Shown here: positions 43,563 through 51,673 of the stretch, piece by piece
Layout of the letters: each line of letters opens with the position of its first letter
Position numbering within the stretch: position 1 is the stretch's first letter
Assembly (NCBI RefSeq): GCF_049994355.1
Contig: NZ_CP188257.1
Location: 1,054,001-1,118,000, forward strand
Length of the DNA: 64,000 nt
Source of the DNA: Angustibacter sp049994355
Lineage (GTDB): Bacteria > Actinomycetota > Actinomycetes > Actinomycetales > Angustibacteraceae
Direction of reading: 5' to 3'
Made by a program: the position numbers and the translations under genes
The notes under the pieces: model-generated
Databases searched by the model: none
The model's input: only the letters and a program-made list of their open reading frames with translations
Told to the model about the DNA's origin: nothing

Positions 43563-43902
43563 CCCAGCGATGCTACCCGGGTATGACCACTGGTGCCACC
43601 GCCGCGCGCGTTCCTCAGGCGAGCCTGGCCGCCGGGGAGAGTTACGCGGCGGGTCAGCTGGACTGAACCAGTGACGGTTCAGGACTTGGCGCACCGCTCG
43701 TCGGGTTGACCTTGGTCATCGCCTGGCGGCTCACGACGGTTTGACTGCCCGGTGGTGGCCGCCCCTGGCGACAGGAGGCGGGGCCGTGGTTTCCTCGGTG
43801 GGTGGTGACGTACCGGCTCGGTCGTCGTGATCCCGCCCACGGTCGGACCTGGTCGGTGATGGCCTGGCCGATGCGCCTGCGGCTGGCAGGCAGGATCCCG
43901 TC
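43563..43902. other. 340-bp gap without a gene
   Basis: Between the antitoxin start and the serine hydrolase start I see no coding frame with gene-like codon use. It contains the mazE promoter (TAGCAT at 43570-43575, minus strand), a perfect hairpin CTGAACC-AGTGAC-GGTTCAG at 43663-43682, and CAGGAT (43891-43896) 6 bp before the hydrolase ATG. The remainder shows nothing clear and may be decayed sequence. Confidence 0.5.
43663..43682. promoter_or_regulatory. perfect 7-bp inverted repeat, function unknown
   Basis: CTGAACC-AGTGAC-GGTTCAG about 90 bp upstream of the mazE -10. No T-tract. Could be an operator or a remnant. Confidence 0.3.
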
Positions 43903-45120
43903 ATGAACCCGGTGAGGATCGGCTCGGTGCTGGTGGCCGGCATGCTGGTCCTGGTCGCCGGCTGCACGGGCTCGAGTTCCGGGACGGCGAGCCCGACGAC
44001 AACAGCTGCGGCCGGGTCCAGCACGCGGTTTCACGACCCCGACGTGCGGCCGCTGCCCGCGCCGCGCGCGAAGGCCCTGCAGGAGGTCCTGGACGAGCTG
44101 GTCACGCTGGAGGCGCAGGTTCCGGGCGCCGGTGCATCGGGGGTCACGGCAGCGGTAGTCAGCGATCATGGCGGCTGGACCGGCGCCGCGGGCACCGACG
44201 GCTTTGGCGTGCGTCTGCGACCCGAGACCGTGATGCTGATCGCCAGCATCACCAAGACCTTCCTCGCGGCTGAGGTGCTGCACCTGGTCGCCATGGGGAG
44301 GGTCGACATCGACGCTCCGCTATCCCGCTACGTGAGTGACCCGCGCGCGGCCAACGGCGCGACGGTCCGGCAGACGCTGGCCATGCGCGGTGGATTCCGC
44401 GACAAGGCAGGGGCCGACATCGACGAGGTGATCCGGGGGGCGGCCGCACAGCCACATCGTCATTGGACCGCCCGCGACAGCCTGTCGGCGTGGAGCGGGG
44501 CCTCGACCAAGCCGGGCGAGCTGGAGTACACCAGCGTGGGCTACATGCTGCTGGGCCTGCTCGTTGAGCGGGTGACCGGGCGTTCCGTGGCGCAGAGCTT
44601 GCGTGCTGACCTGTTCGGTCCGGCAGGCCTGCGACGGATCGCGGCCCAGGACGCCGAGCGCCCACCTGCGCCGCTCGCCTCCGCCAGCCGCAAGCTCGGC
44701 ATCGACTCGCCGGACGGCTACCTGCCGGGCCGCTCACTGGCCAGTTTGGGCAACGCCTCCTCCTCAGGGATCGCGGCAGATGCCGCCACCATCGCCACCT
44801 GGGGCTACCACTTGTACGGCGGGCGGATCCTGCCAGCGACACTCACCAAGGCCATGATCACCTCGCCATCCCAGGAAACCCTCGGTGGGGGCACCGGCTA
44901 CGGTCTCGGCACGATGGTGTTCGACGGGATGGCCACAGACCTCGCGGCTGGACACCTTGGCGACCTCGCGGGATACGACAGCATCCTGGTCGTCGTCCCG
45001 GCGCGAGAGCTGTCCATCGCAGTGCTGACGGTGGCTGGCCCGCATCGAGATCCGTTCGTGAGCGGCGCCTCCGGCCGCCTCGAGGAGATCGCGCGGAACC
45101 TGCTCAGGGCCCTTACGTGA
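43903..45120 (+). CDS. lipoprotein serine hydrolase (beta-lactamase/DD-peptidase fold)
   Basis: A 405-residue exported lipoprotein with lipobox VAGC (Cys at residue 21) after a hydrophobic stretch. The class C-like serine hydrolase domain follows: SITK (residues 115-118, nucleophile Ser and Lys), YTSVGYMLLGLL (the YxN-type tyrosine motif), and GHLGDLAGYDS (HxG-type motif 3) near the end. It resembles bacterial esterases/D-amino peptidases of the family more than true AmpC. The ATG is backed by CAGGAT 6 bp upstream (leaderless). Acts outside the membrane, probably on wall or small esters. Confidence 0.87.
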   Translation: MNPVRIGSVLVAGMLVLVAGCTGSSSGTASPTTTAAAGSSTRFHDPDVRPLPAPRAKALQEVLDELVTLEAQVPGAGASGVTAAVVSDHGGWTGAAGTDGFGVRLRPETVMLIASITKTFLAAEVLHLVAMGRVDIDAPLSRYVSDPRAANGATVRQTLAMRGGFRDKAGADIDEVIRGAAAQPHRHWTARDSLSAWSGASTKPGELEYTSVGYMLLGLLVERVTGRSVAQSLRADLFGPAGLRRIAAQDAERPPAPLASASRKLGIDSPDGYLPGRSLASLGNASSSGIAADAATIATWGYHLYGGRILPATLTKAMITSPSQETLGGGTGYGLGTMVFDGMATDLAAGHLGDLAGYDSILVVVPARELSIAVLTVAGPHRDPFVSGASGRLEEIARNLLRALT

Positions 45121-45155
45121 CAGGTGAACCCGGGCGTGATGTCGAGGAGCGCAGC

Positions 45156-45178
45156 CAGGCGATCAAACGGATCGCCTG
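45156..45178. terminator. strong bidirectional terminator between serine hydrolase and msrA
   Basis: CAGGCGATC-AAACG-GATCGCCTG, a perfect 9-bp stem in the 85-bp gap between converging stops. It has no long U-tract on either strand but is well placed to end both transcripts. Confidence 0.6.
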
Positions 45179-45205
45179 ACCGCGGCCCTCAGCTCCGGTT
45201 GCTGT

Positions 45206-45880
45206 TCACGACGCCGCGGGCCCGGCGCCCGGCATCGGGCAGGTCGCGCCCGTGCCGGCGATGCCGCAGTAGCCGTTCGGCACCTTGTACAGGTACTGCT
45301 GGTGGTAGTCCTCGGCGTAGTAGAACTCGCCCGCCTCGGACGCCGGACGGATGTCGGTGGTGATGTCACCGAAACCCTTGGCGCGCAGCGACTCCTGGTA
45401 GGCCGAGCGCGAGCTCTCGATCAGCCCACGCTGCTCGTCCGACGTCCAGTAGATCGCCGAGCGGTACTGGGTGCCGCGGTCGTTGCCCTGCCGGAACCCC
45501 TGGGTCGGGTCGTGCGCCTCCCAGAAGGTCTTCAGCAGCTCGGCGGTCGAGACCAGCGACGGGTCGTACGCGACCAGTACCGCCTCGGTGTGGCCGGTGC
45601 GCCCGGTGCACGTCTCGTCGTACGTCGGGTTGGGGGTGATGCCGCCCTGGTAGCCGACGGCGGTGGTCACGACTCCCGGCGTCTGCCAGAAGATGCGCTC
45701 GGCGCCCCAGAAGCAGCCCATCGCCACGTACAGCACCTCGGTGCCCTCGGGCCAGGGGCCCTTGAGCGGGGTGCCGAGGACGGCGTGCGTCTCGGGGACG
45801 GTGTAGGGGGTGGTGGCGCGACCCGGGAGCGCCTCGTCAGCGGTGATCATGCGGGTCTTGGTCGACGAACCGAACAACAC
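45206..45880 (-). CDS. msrA: peptide-methionine (S)-S-oxide reductase MsrA
   Basis: A 224-residue repair enzyme reducing (S)-methionine sulfoxide. The active site is AMGCFWGAERIFWQTPGV with the nucleophilic Cys; GYQGGITPNPTYDETCTGRTGHTEAV and the DPTQGFRQGNDRGTQYRSAIY box follow, and C-terminal Cys residues (NGYCGIAGTGATCP) can recycle the enzyme. The GTG at 45880 is chosen because GAGGAGG lies 9 bp upstream and family members start there. Divergent from the ATPase-DUF4143 gene across 185 bp. Confidence 0.95.
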   Translation of the reverse strand: MLFGSSTKTRMITADEALPGRATTPYTVPETHAVLGTPLKGPWPEGTEVLYVAMGCFWGAERIFWQTPGVVTTAVGYQGGITPNPTYDETCTGRTGHTEAVLVAYDPSLVSTAELLKTFWEAHDPTQGFRQGNDRGTQYRSAIYWTSDEQRGLIESSRSAYQESLRAKGFGDITTDIRPASEAGEFYYAEDYHQQYLYKVPNGYCGIAGTGATCPMPGAGPAAS

Positions 45881-45975
45881 GGTGGGGGACCTCCTCATAA
45901 GTTCCATCCGTAGAACCACGGCTGAGCACGGTTCGTTCCCGGTCTGAGGGGAGCGCGGACGTGACGATGAGCACC

Positions 45976-46059
45976 GTGCAGAGAGTAGTCTGGGACCGTG
46001 CAATAAGTATTCTGGATAGCGTGCAATAGGTAGTGTAGACGTCCGGGTCCAGGTAGGGT
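45976..46059 (+). promoter_or_regulatory. three tandem ~22-bp repeats plus -10 before the ATPase-DUF4143 gene
   Basis: GTGCA starts at 45976, 45998 and 46021, each followed after three bases by an AGTA/GGTA-type core (GTGCAATAAGTATTCTG is the middle copy). The 22- and 23-bp periods put the copies on one helix face. The third copy covers the -35 position of TAGGGT (46054-46059), itself 6 bp before GTG 46066. This AT-rich block looks like an operator array; the protein that binds it is unknown. Confidence 0.6.
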
Positions 46060-46065
46060 CGTTGG

Positions 46066-47340
46066 GTGCCGTACCTACCGCGAATCATCGACGACGAGCT
46101 CGACGAGCTCATGCCTGCTCTCGCTGCGATCAGCATCGAGGGGCCGAAGGGAGTCGGTAAGACCGAGACCGCCGAACGCCGAGCGAACGCGGTCCTCGCG
46201 CTGGATGACGCTCGCCAACGACAGCTGCTTCAGGCTGATCCCGACCGACTTGAGCGCGCCCCGGCTCCAGTACTGATTGACGAATGGCAGCGTCTTCCCG
46301 AGGTCTGGGACGTCGTCCGTCGCAGCGTGGACCGAGGTGCTGGGCCCGGCCGTTACCTGCTGACCGGCAGCGCGACTCCGTCCAGTGCTGCGTCCACCCA
46401 CTCGGGAGCGGGTCGCATCGTTCAGCTCCGCATGCGACCGCTGACGCTCACGGAACGTGGACCGCACGCACCGACGGTGAGCCTGAGCCGTCTCCTCGAC
46501 GGCGGCCGGCCCGGCGTCGAGGGGATGAGCCCGTTCACTCTCGCGGACTACACCGACGAGATCTTGGGGTCCGGGTTCCCGGCCGTGCGGAGGCTGGCCG
46601 GACGGGCGCGGCGGGCGCAGCTCGACGGGTACCTGGCACGCATTGTGGATCATGACTTCCCCGAGCAGGGCCATCGGGTGCGTCGTCCTCGTACCCTGCG
46701 CGCCTGGTTGACCGCATACGCCGCAGCGACGTCCACCACCGCGAAGTACGGCGTGATCCTGGATGCCGCCACAGCGGGGGAGAGCGAGAAGCCGGCCAAG
46801 ACCACGGTTATCGCGTACCGCGACGTCCTCAGCCAGCTGTGGATTCTCGATCCGGTGCCGGGCTGGGTGCCGACCCGCAACCACTTCACTCGACTCCAGC
46901 AGTCGCCCAAGCATCACCTCGCCGACCCTGCACTGGCCGCACGACTTCTGGGCGCCACGCAGGCGTCGCTGCTGACCGGAGCCGAGACCGGCCCGTCCTT
47001 CCCGCGCGATGGCACGCTCCTGGGTGCGCTGTTCGAGTCGCTCGCGGCGCTCACGCTACGGGTGGCCGCACAAGTCGCCGAGGCGACCGTTCACCATCTC
47101 CGGACCGCCACCGGCGTGCACGAGGTCGACTTCATCATCGAGCGCGCCGATCATCGGGTGCTCGCCGTGGAGGTCAAGCTCGCGGCATCCGTCGAAGACC
47201 AGGACGTGGTCCATCTGAAGTGGCTGCGGAGCCAGTTGGGTCCGGATCTGGTGGACAGCGTGGTGATCACGACGGGTCCAGAGGCCTACCGTCGTCCGGA
47301 CGGAATCGCCGTCGTGCCGCTTGCCCTGCTGGGTGCCTGA
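46066..47340 (+). CDS. P-loop ATPase with DUF4143 domain
   Basis: A 424-residue protein. Residues ~20-140 form an AAA-type ATPase: P-loop IEGPKGVGKTETAERRA (GPKGVGKT at 26-33), LIDEWQRLPEVWD as Walker B, and YLLTGSATPSS sensor-like. The C-terminal ~200 residues are DUF4143, with HEVDFIIERADHRVLAVEVK (352-371), spaced like a PD-(D/E)xK nuclease core. Function unknown; relatives are scattered and often variable between strains, suggesting an accessory or defence role. The start GTG is leaderless (TAGGGT, 6 bp). Three tandem repeats lie upstream. Convergent with the MocR gene, stops 14 bp apart. Confidence 0.88.
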   Translation: MPYLPRIIDDELDELMPALAAISIEGPKGVGKTETAERRANAVLALDDARQRQLLQADPDRLERAPAPVLIDEWQRLPEVWDVVRRSVDRGAGPGRYLLTGSATPSSAASTHSGAGRIVQLRMRPLTLTERGPHAPTVSLSRLLDGGRPGVEGMSPFTLADYTDEILGSGFPAVRRLAGRARRAQLDGYLARIVDHDFPEQGHRVRRPRTLRAWLTAYAAATSTTAKYGVILDAATAGESEKPAKTTVIAYRDVLSQLWILDPVPGWVPTRNHFTRLQQSPKHHLADPALAARLLGATQASLLTGAETGPSFPRDGTLLGALFESLAALTLRVAAQVAEATVHHLRTATGVHEVDFIIERADHRVLAVEVKLAASVEDQDVVHLKWLRSQLGPDLVDSVVITTGPEAYRRPDGIAVVPLALLGA

Positions 47341-47354
47341 CCGGCCGAGATGGC

Positions 47355-48830
47355 TCACACCACGTAGGCCGCGTCATCGTCCAGACTCGGACCACGCGTG
47401 CTCGCACGGCGCCTGCCGGCCGGCGTGCCAGCGACCGCGGCCCAGGCGCGCGCAACCAGCGGCACGGCCTGCTCCAGCACGTCCGGCGGCAGCGTGTAGG
47501 GCAGCCGCACCCACGACTCCAGCCCGCCGTCCGCCGCGAACCGTGAACCGGGCGTCAGCCGGACGCCGAGGTCCGCCGTGGCCTGGGCGAGCGCGCCGCT
47601 GGTCGGCGTGGGCAGGCCGCACCAGAGCACCTGACCGCCTGCCGGGGTCCGAACGGTCCAGTCCGGCAGCTGGTCGGCGAGCAGGCCCAGCAGCAGGTCC
47701 CGCCCACGGCGCAGCTCACCGACCCGGTGCTCGCGCAGGTCATCCAGCCGGTCCAGCAGGTGCAGCAGGGCCAGCTGCTCCAGGACCGGGCTGGCCAGGT
47801 CCTGGCGCGAGCGCAGCGCGGCCAGCCGGGACACCGTGGTGGCGTCCGAGCGCAGCCAGCCGACCCGCAGCCCACCCCAGGCGATCTTGCTGGCCGAGCC
47901 GACCGTGACCACCGGTGTGCGGCCGGCGAACGTCGCCAGCGGCGGCGGCGTCACGACGTCGTCCAGCGCAAGCTCGACGAGCGTCTCGTCCACGACCGCG
48001 ACCGTGCCGGACCGGTCCAGCAGCGCGGCGACCAGCTGGCGCACCGGCGCGGGCATCAACGACCCGGTCGGGTTCTGGAACTCCGGCACCAGGTACGCCG
48101 CCGTCGGCCGGGTCTGTCGGGTCGCGGCAACCAGCGAGTCGACGTCCCAGGAGCCCGAGCGCGGGTCGACGGGAACCGGCACCGGCCGTCCGCCCAGGTC
48201 GGTGACCACGTCCAGGCCGTTCGGGTAGCCGGGCTGCTCGACGACCACCCGGTCACCGGCGCCGACTGCCAGCGTGAGCCCGAGCCGGACTGCCTGCAGC
48301 GCCCCGCTGGTCACCAGCACCTGCTCGGCGGTGGTGGCGAGCCCGCGCTCGGTGAACCGCGCGGCCAGCCGAGCCCGCAGTGCCGGCAGTCCGCGGTAGT
48401 CGTAGCCGGTGCCGGGCAAGTGCCGGGGCAGGTCCTCGAGAGCGGCGGAGTAGGCCGCGTGCAGGTGCGGCGGGGCACTCGGAGCGGCGTGCGCCAGATC
48501 GAGGACGCCGTCCGGCGCGGGCTCCGGGGCCCACGTCGGTACCGGGGCACCGGCGGTGGGCAGGGAGGTCCAGGTGCCCGAGCCCTGCCGGCTCACGGCG
48601 TGGCCGCCGTCGCGGAGCACGTCGAACGCGGCGCTCACGGTGGTCCGGCTCACGCCTAGCGAGGCAGCCAGCTCGCGCTCGGGTGGAAGTCGGACGCCGA
48701 CCGGCAGCCGGCCGTCGAGCACGAGCAGCCGGATGCGACCGGCCAGGGCGGCATAGGCCGGCGCGGACGCGGACGGCCAGGCGCCGAGCAGACGGGTGAG
48801 CTCGCGGGGACCGATCCGGCGCGTGGGCAC
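47355..48830 (-). CDS. MocR-family (GntR plus aminotransferase-like) regulator
   Basis: A 491-residue regulator. Residues ~1-85: GntR winged helix (AGRIRLLVLDGRLPVGVRLP, ERELAASLGVSRTTVSAAFD). The rest is a fold-type I aminotransferase-like domain with the PLP Lys in TVGSASKIAWGGLRVGW, plus VVEQPGYPNGLDV and LVPEFQNPTGSLMP. Such MocR proteins sense PLP or amino compounds. The GTG at 48830 is preferred to a start at 48863 because CACAGT ends 6 bp before it and the longer version would put the operator inside the coding region. It diverges from the yczE-metB pair. Confidence 0.9.
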   Translation of the reverse strand: MPTRRIGPRELTRLLGAWPSASAPAYAALAGRIRLLVLDGRLPVGVRLPPERELAASLGVSRTTVSAAFDVLRDGGHAVSRQGSGTWTSLPTAGAPVPTWAPEPAPDGVLDLAHAAPSAPPHLHAAYSAALEDLPRHLPGTGYDYRGLPALRARLAARFTERGLATTAEQVLVTSGALQAVRLGLTLAVGAGDRVVVEQPGYPNGLDVVTDLGGRPVPVPVDPRSGSWDVDSLVAATRQTRPTAAYLVPEFQNPTGSLMPAPVRQLVAALLDRSGTVAVVDETLVELALDDVVTPPPLATFAGRTPVVTVGSASKIAWGGLRVGWLRSDATTVSRLAALRSRQDLASPVLEQLALLHLLDRLDDLREHRVGELRRGRDLLLGLLADQLPDWTVRTPAGGQVLWCGLPTPTSGALAQATADLGVRLTPGSRFAADGGLESWVRLPYTLPPDVLEQAVPLVARAWAAVAGTPAGRRRASTRGPSLDDDAAYVV

Positions 48831-48846
48831 CAGGCCACTGTGCGCC

Positions 48847-48873
48847 AATTGGCCCTGGATCACAAGGCCAATT
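48847..48873. promoter_or_regulatory. 8-bp-arm palindrome between MocR gene and yczE
   Basis: AATTGGCC, 11-bp CTGGATCACAA, GGCCAATT: perfect arms, 17 bp upstream of the MocR GTG and 18 bp upstream of the yczE GTG, overlapping both -10/-35 regions. The best candidate for the MocR operator. Confidence 0.65.
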
Positions 48874-48891
48874 ATCGGCGAGGATGCTCAG

Positions 48892-49554
48892 GTGCACCAG
48901 AAGCTGACCGTTCCTCGCCGCCTGCCTCGCCGACTGCCTCGCCGCCTGACCCAGCTCTACGTCGGGCTGGCGCTGTACGGGCTGAGCATGGCCCTGTTCG
49001 TCCAGTCCGACCTCGGCGTGATGCCTTGGGACGTACTGCACCAGGGTTTGGCCCGGCACTTCGGGCTGACGATCGGCACCTGGTCGATCATCGTCGGCGC
49101 GGTGGTCCTGCTCGGCTGGATCCCGCTGCGCGAGCGGCCCGGCCTGGGCACGGTGAGCAACGTGTTCGTGATCGGCATCGCCATCGACGCCTCGCTGGTG
49201 GTCCTGCCGGAGGCGCACGTGATGGCCGGCCGGATCGCGTTCGCCGCGCTCGGTCTGCTGCTCAACGCCGTCGCCACCGCGCTCTACATCGGCGCGCGGC
49301 TCGGACCCGGCCCGCGGGACGGCCTGATGACCGGGCTGGTGCGCCGCACCGGCGGGTCGGTGCGCCTGGTCCGGACCGGTATCGAGGTCGCGGTCGTCCT
49401 GGTCGGCTGGGCGCTCGGCGGCACCCTGGGCCTGGCCACCGCGGCCTACGCGCTTGCCATCGGCCCGCTCGTGCAGGTGTTCTTGCCGCGGCTGACAGTG
49501 CCCGAGATGCAGCCGGTGCCCGCCGAAGTGGTCGCGGATACGCTCGCAGCGTGA
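48892..49554 (+). CDS. YczE-like membrane protein
   Basis: A 220-residue integral membrane protein of the YczE/YitT-like group with about five helices (LYVGLALYGLSMALFVQSDL is the first, with the family LGVMPWDVLHQGL after it; GPRDGLMTGLVRRTGGSVRLVRT in mid-protein). The association of YczE proteins with MocR regulators is described for other bacteria. The GTG at 48892 follows GAGGAT by 6 bp (leaderless). The stop overlaps the metB GTG (GTGA), so this transporter-like protein and metB are one operon. The transported compound is unknown. Confidence 0.87.
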   Translation: MHQKLTVPRRLPRRLPRRLTQLYVGLALYGLSMALFVQSDLGVMPWDVLHQGLARHFGLTIGTWSIIVGAVVLLGWIPLRERPGLGTVSNVFVIGIAIDASLVVLPEAHVMAGRIAFAALGLLLNAVATALYIGARLGPGPRDGLMTGLVRRTGGSVRLVRTGIEVAVVLVGWALGGTLGLATAAYALAIGPLVQVFLPRLTVPEMQPVPAEVVADTLAA

Positions 49555-50726
49555 CCGAGAGCAGCCGCAGCCAGGGGTTCAGCACCCGAGCCATCCACGC
49601 GGGTCAGGAGCCGGACCCGTTGACCGGCGCCGTCGTCCCGCCGATCTACCAGGTATCGACGTACAAGCAGGACGGCGTGGGCGGCCTGCGCGGCGGGTAC
49701 GAGTACTCCCGCTCGGCGAACCCGACCCGGGCCGCGCTCGAGGAGTGTCTGGCAGCCCTGGAGGGCGGCAGCCGCGGCTTCGCGTTCGCCAGCGGCCTGG
49801 CGGCCGAGGACACGCTGCTGCGCGCCGTCGCCCGCCCGGGTGAGCACGCGGTCGTCCCGGACGACGCGTACGGCGGCACGTACCGGCTGTTCGCCAAGGT
49901 GGCCGAGCCGTGGGGGCTCGCGCACACCCCGGTGCATCTGGGCGACCTCGACGCCGTCCGGGCGGCGATCCGCCCCGGGCGGACCAAGCTGGTCTGGGCG
50001 GAGACGCCGACCAATCCGCTGCTCGGTGTCGCCGACATCGCGGCGCTGGCCGAGATCGCCCACGGCGCAGGCGCTCTGCTCGTCGTGGACAACACCTTCG
50101 CGACCCCCTACCTGCAGAACCCGCTCGCGCTCGGCGCGGACGTCGTGGTGCACTCCACGACCAAGTACGCGGGCGGGCACTCGGACGTGGTGGGCGGCGC
50201 ACTCGTCACGAGCTCTTCTCCCGCAACGGGTTTCGAGGACCTCGACGAGCGGGTGGGCTTCCACCAGAACTCGATGGGTGCGGTGGCCGGGCCGTTCGAC
50301 GCATGGTTGGTGCTTCGCGGGCTGAAGACGCTCGCGGTCCGGATGGACCGGCACTGCGACAACGCCGAGCGGATCGTCGGCTGGCTCGCCGAGCATCCGC
50401 GCGTCTCGTCGGTGCTATACCCGGGGCTGGCCGAGCACCCGGGCCACTCCGTTGCGGCACAACAGATGCGACGCTTCGGCGGCATGGTGAGCTTCCGGCT
50501 GCGCGGCGGGATCGAGGAGGCGCTCGGCGCGTGCAAGCGGGCCGAGGTCTTCACCCTCGGCGAGTCGCTGGGCGGGGTCGAGTCGCTGATCGAGCATCCG
50601 GGCCGGATGACCCACGCGAGCGTGGCCGGCTCGGTGCTGGAGGTCCCGGACGACCTGATCCGGCTCTCGGTCGGCATCGAGGACGTCGACGACCTGCTCG
50701 CCGACCTGGAGCAGGCGCTCAGCTGA
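49551..50726 (+). CDS. metB: cystathionine gamma-synthase
   Basis: A 391-residue PLP enzyme (Cys/Met metabolism family) joining an activated homoserine and cysteine to cystathionine. The N-terminal FSTRAIHAGQEPDPLTGAVV, YEYSRSANPTRAALEECLAA, the PLP-binding VVHSTTKYAGGHSDVVGGAL (Lys in STTKY) and SLGGVESLIEHPGRMTHAS are all present. GTG overlapping the yczE stop. Gamma-synthase and the gamma-lyase are not separable by sequence alone, but the two-gene operon behind a MocR regulator fits biosynthesis or transsulfuration control. Confidence 0.9.
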   Translation: MTESSRSQGFSTRAIHAGQEPDPLTGAVVPPIYQVSTYKQDGVGGLRGGYEYSRSANPTRAALEECLAALEGGSRGFAFASGLAAEDTLLRAVARPGEHAVVPDDAYGGTYRLFAKVAEPWGLAHTPVHLGDLDAVRAAIRPGRTKLVWAETPTNPLLGVADIAALAEIAHGAGALLVVDNTFATPYLQNPLALGADVVVHSTTKYAGGHSDVVGGALVTSSSPATGFEDLDERVGFHQNSMGAVAGPFDAWLVLRGLKTLAVRMDRHCDNAERIVGWLAEHPRVSSVLYPGLAEHPGHSVAAQQMRRFGGMVSFRLRGGIEEALGACKRAEVFTLGESLGGVESLIEHPGRMTHASVAGSVLEVPDDLIRLSVGIEDVDDLLADLEQALS

Positions 50727-50802
50727 GCCCTGCGACCGCCAGGACCTCCCGCACCATGCGCGCGGGCAGGACCCGGTCGCAGTGGCGGAAGCGACGCCGC
50801 AG

Positions 50803-50887
50803 GCGAATGAAGTTCCTCGGACGGCGTATGCCAGATCGGCACACATGTGCCAGATCGGCACACGTCTCTCGAGGCTTCCCATTTCGC
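50803..50887. repeat. 85-bp nested palindrome between converging genes
   Basis: A large imperfect palindrome (GCGAATGAAG... to ...CCCATTTCGC) with two copies of TGCCAGATCGGCACAC (829 and 848 offsets, period 19) at its centre; the second is itself TGTGCC-AGATC-GGCACA. It fills most of the 179-bp gap between the metB and thioesterase stops, so a bidirectional terminator or mobile repeat is likely. Confidence 0.6.
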
Positions 50888-50905
50888 TGGGGTGGTGCGT
50901 TTGCC

Positions 50906-51673
50906 TCAGGCCGGACGGCGCATCGAGAGCACCCGGCGGGTCTGGCGGGCCTCGGCCAGCCGAACGCCACGCTCGTCCCACAGGTGCGTCTCGTCGACGG
51001 CCCAGCCCTGCACCGACCAGAGGGTGCGCTGCTCCACCAGCACCCACGGCGAGCACGCCAGGTAGCCGCTGAGGTGGACGGTCAGGTCCACGCTCGGCAC
51101 CGGCGCGGGGGTGGTCGCAATGCCGTACAGGCCGGGCGGCATCGCGTCGGCCAGCGTCACCAGATCGGCGTCGTCCGGCAGGTGGGCGTCCACGAACCGC
51201 ACCCACGCCAGCAACGAGGGCTCGCTGCCACCCGCCAGCGGCAGCGCGCCGTCCGCCGTGCGGAACTCAAGGTGCTGCGCGAACGGCACCAGCTCGCGCG
51301 GCAGCTCGACCAGCGGACAGTCCAGCGCGGGCGGTACCCGGGGCGCAGGCTCCGGAGCCCAGGCAAGCCCGGGCTCACGGGCTGACCCGTAAAGCACCGT
51401 CGCGGTGGCCACCGTGTGGCCGTCCTGGACCGCGTCGACCCGGGTCAGGGTGCTCGCCCCGGACGTCGACACCGGCTCCGCGGCCAGCTCGACCAGCCGC
51501 TCGTCGACCGGCCGCAGGAAGTGCGCCGTGAGCGAGCGCAGCGCCGGCCGATGTCTCGACCCGCCCTCGGGCTCGGCGGCACGAGCCAGGTGACTGGCGA
51601 CGAGCCCGCCGTGCGCCCCGACCCAGGAGAACCACGACCGGTCGAACTGGGTAACCCCCGCCGCGACGGTCAC
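50906..51673 (-). CDS. TesB-like acyl-CoA thioesterase-family protein
   Basis: A 255-residue double hot-dog-fold protein: an N-terminal half with SWVGAHGGLVASHLARAAE and SLTAHFLRPV, a C-terminal half with DLTVHLSGYLACSPWVLVE and WAVDETHLWDERG. It would hydrolyse acyl-CoA, though members may accept other thioesters. The GTG overlaps the MFS stop (GTGA), so it is the second gene of an operon driven from the MFS promoter and may act on a compound linked to that transporter. Confidence 0.82.
   Translation of the reverse strand: MTVAAGVTQFDRSWFSWVGAHGGLVASHLARAAEPEGGSRHRPALRSLTAHFLRPVDERLVELAAEPVSTSGASTLTRVDAVQDGHTVATATVLYGSAREPGLAWAPEPAPRVPPALDCPLVELPRELVPFAQHLEFRTADGALPLAGGSEPSLLAWVRFVDAHLPDDADLVTLADAMPPGLYGIATTPAPVPSVDLTVHLSGYLACSPWVLVEQRTLWSVQGWAVDETHLWDERGVRLAEARQTRRVLSMRRPA

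Noticed and set aside
43903..45120. Class C beta-lactamase conferring resistance
   Set aside because: The SxxK fold is shared by many esterases and DD-peptidases, and the tyrosine motif is YTS rather than YxN.
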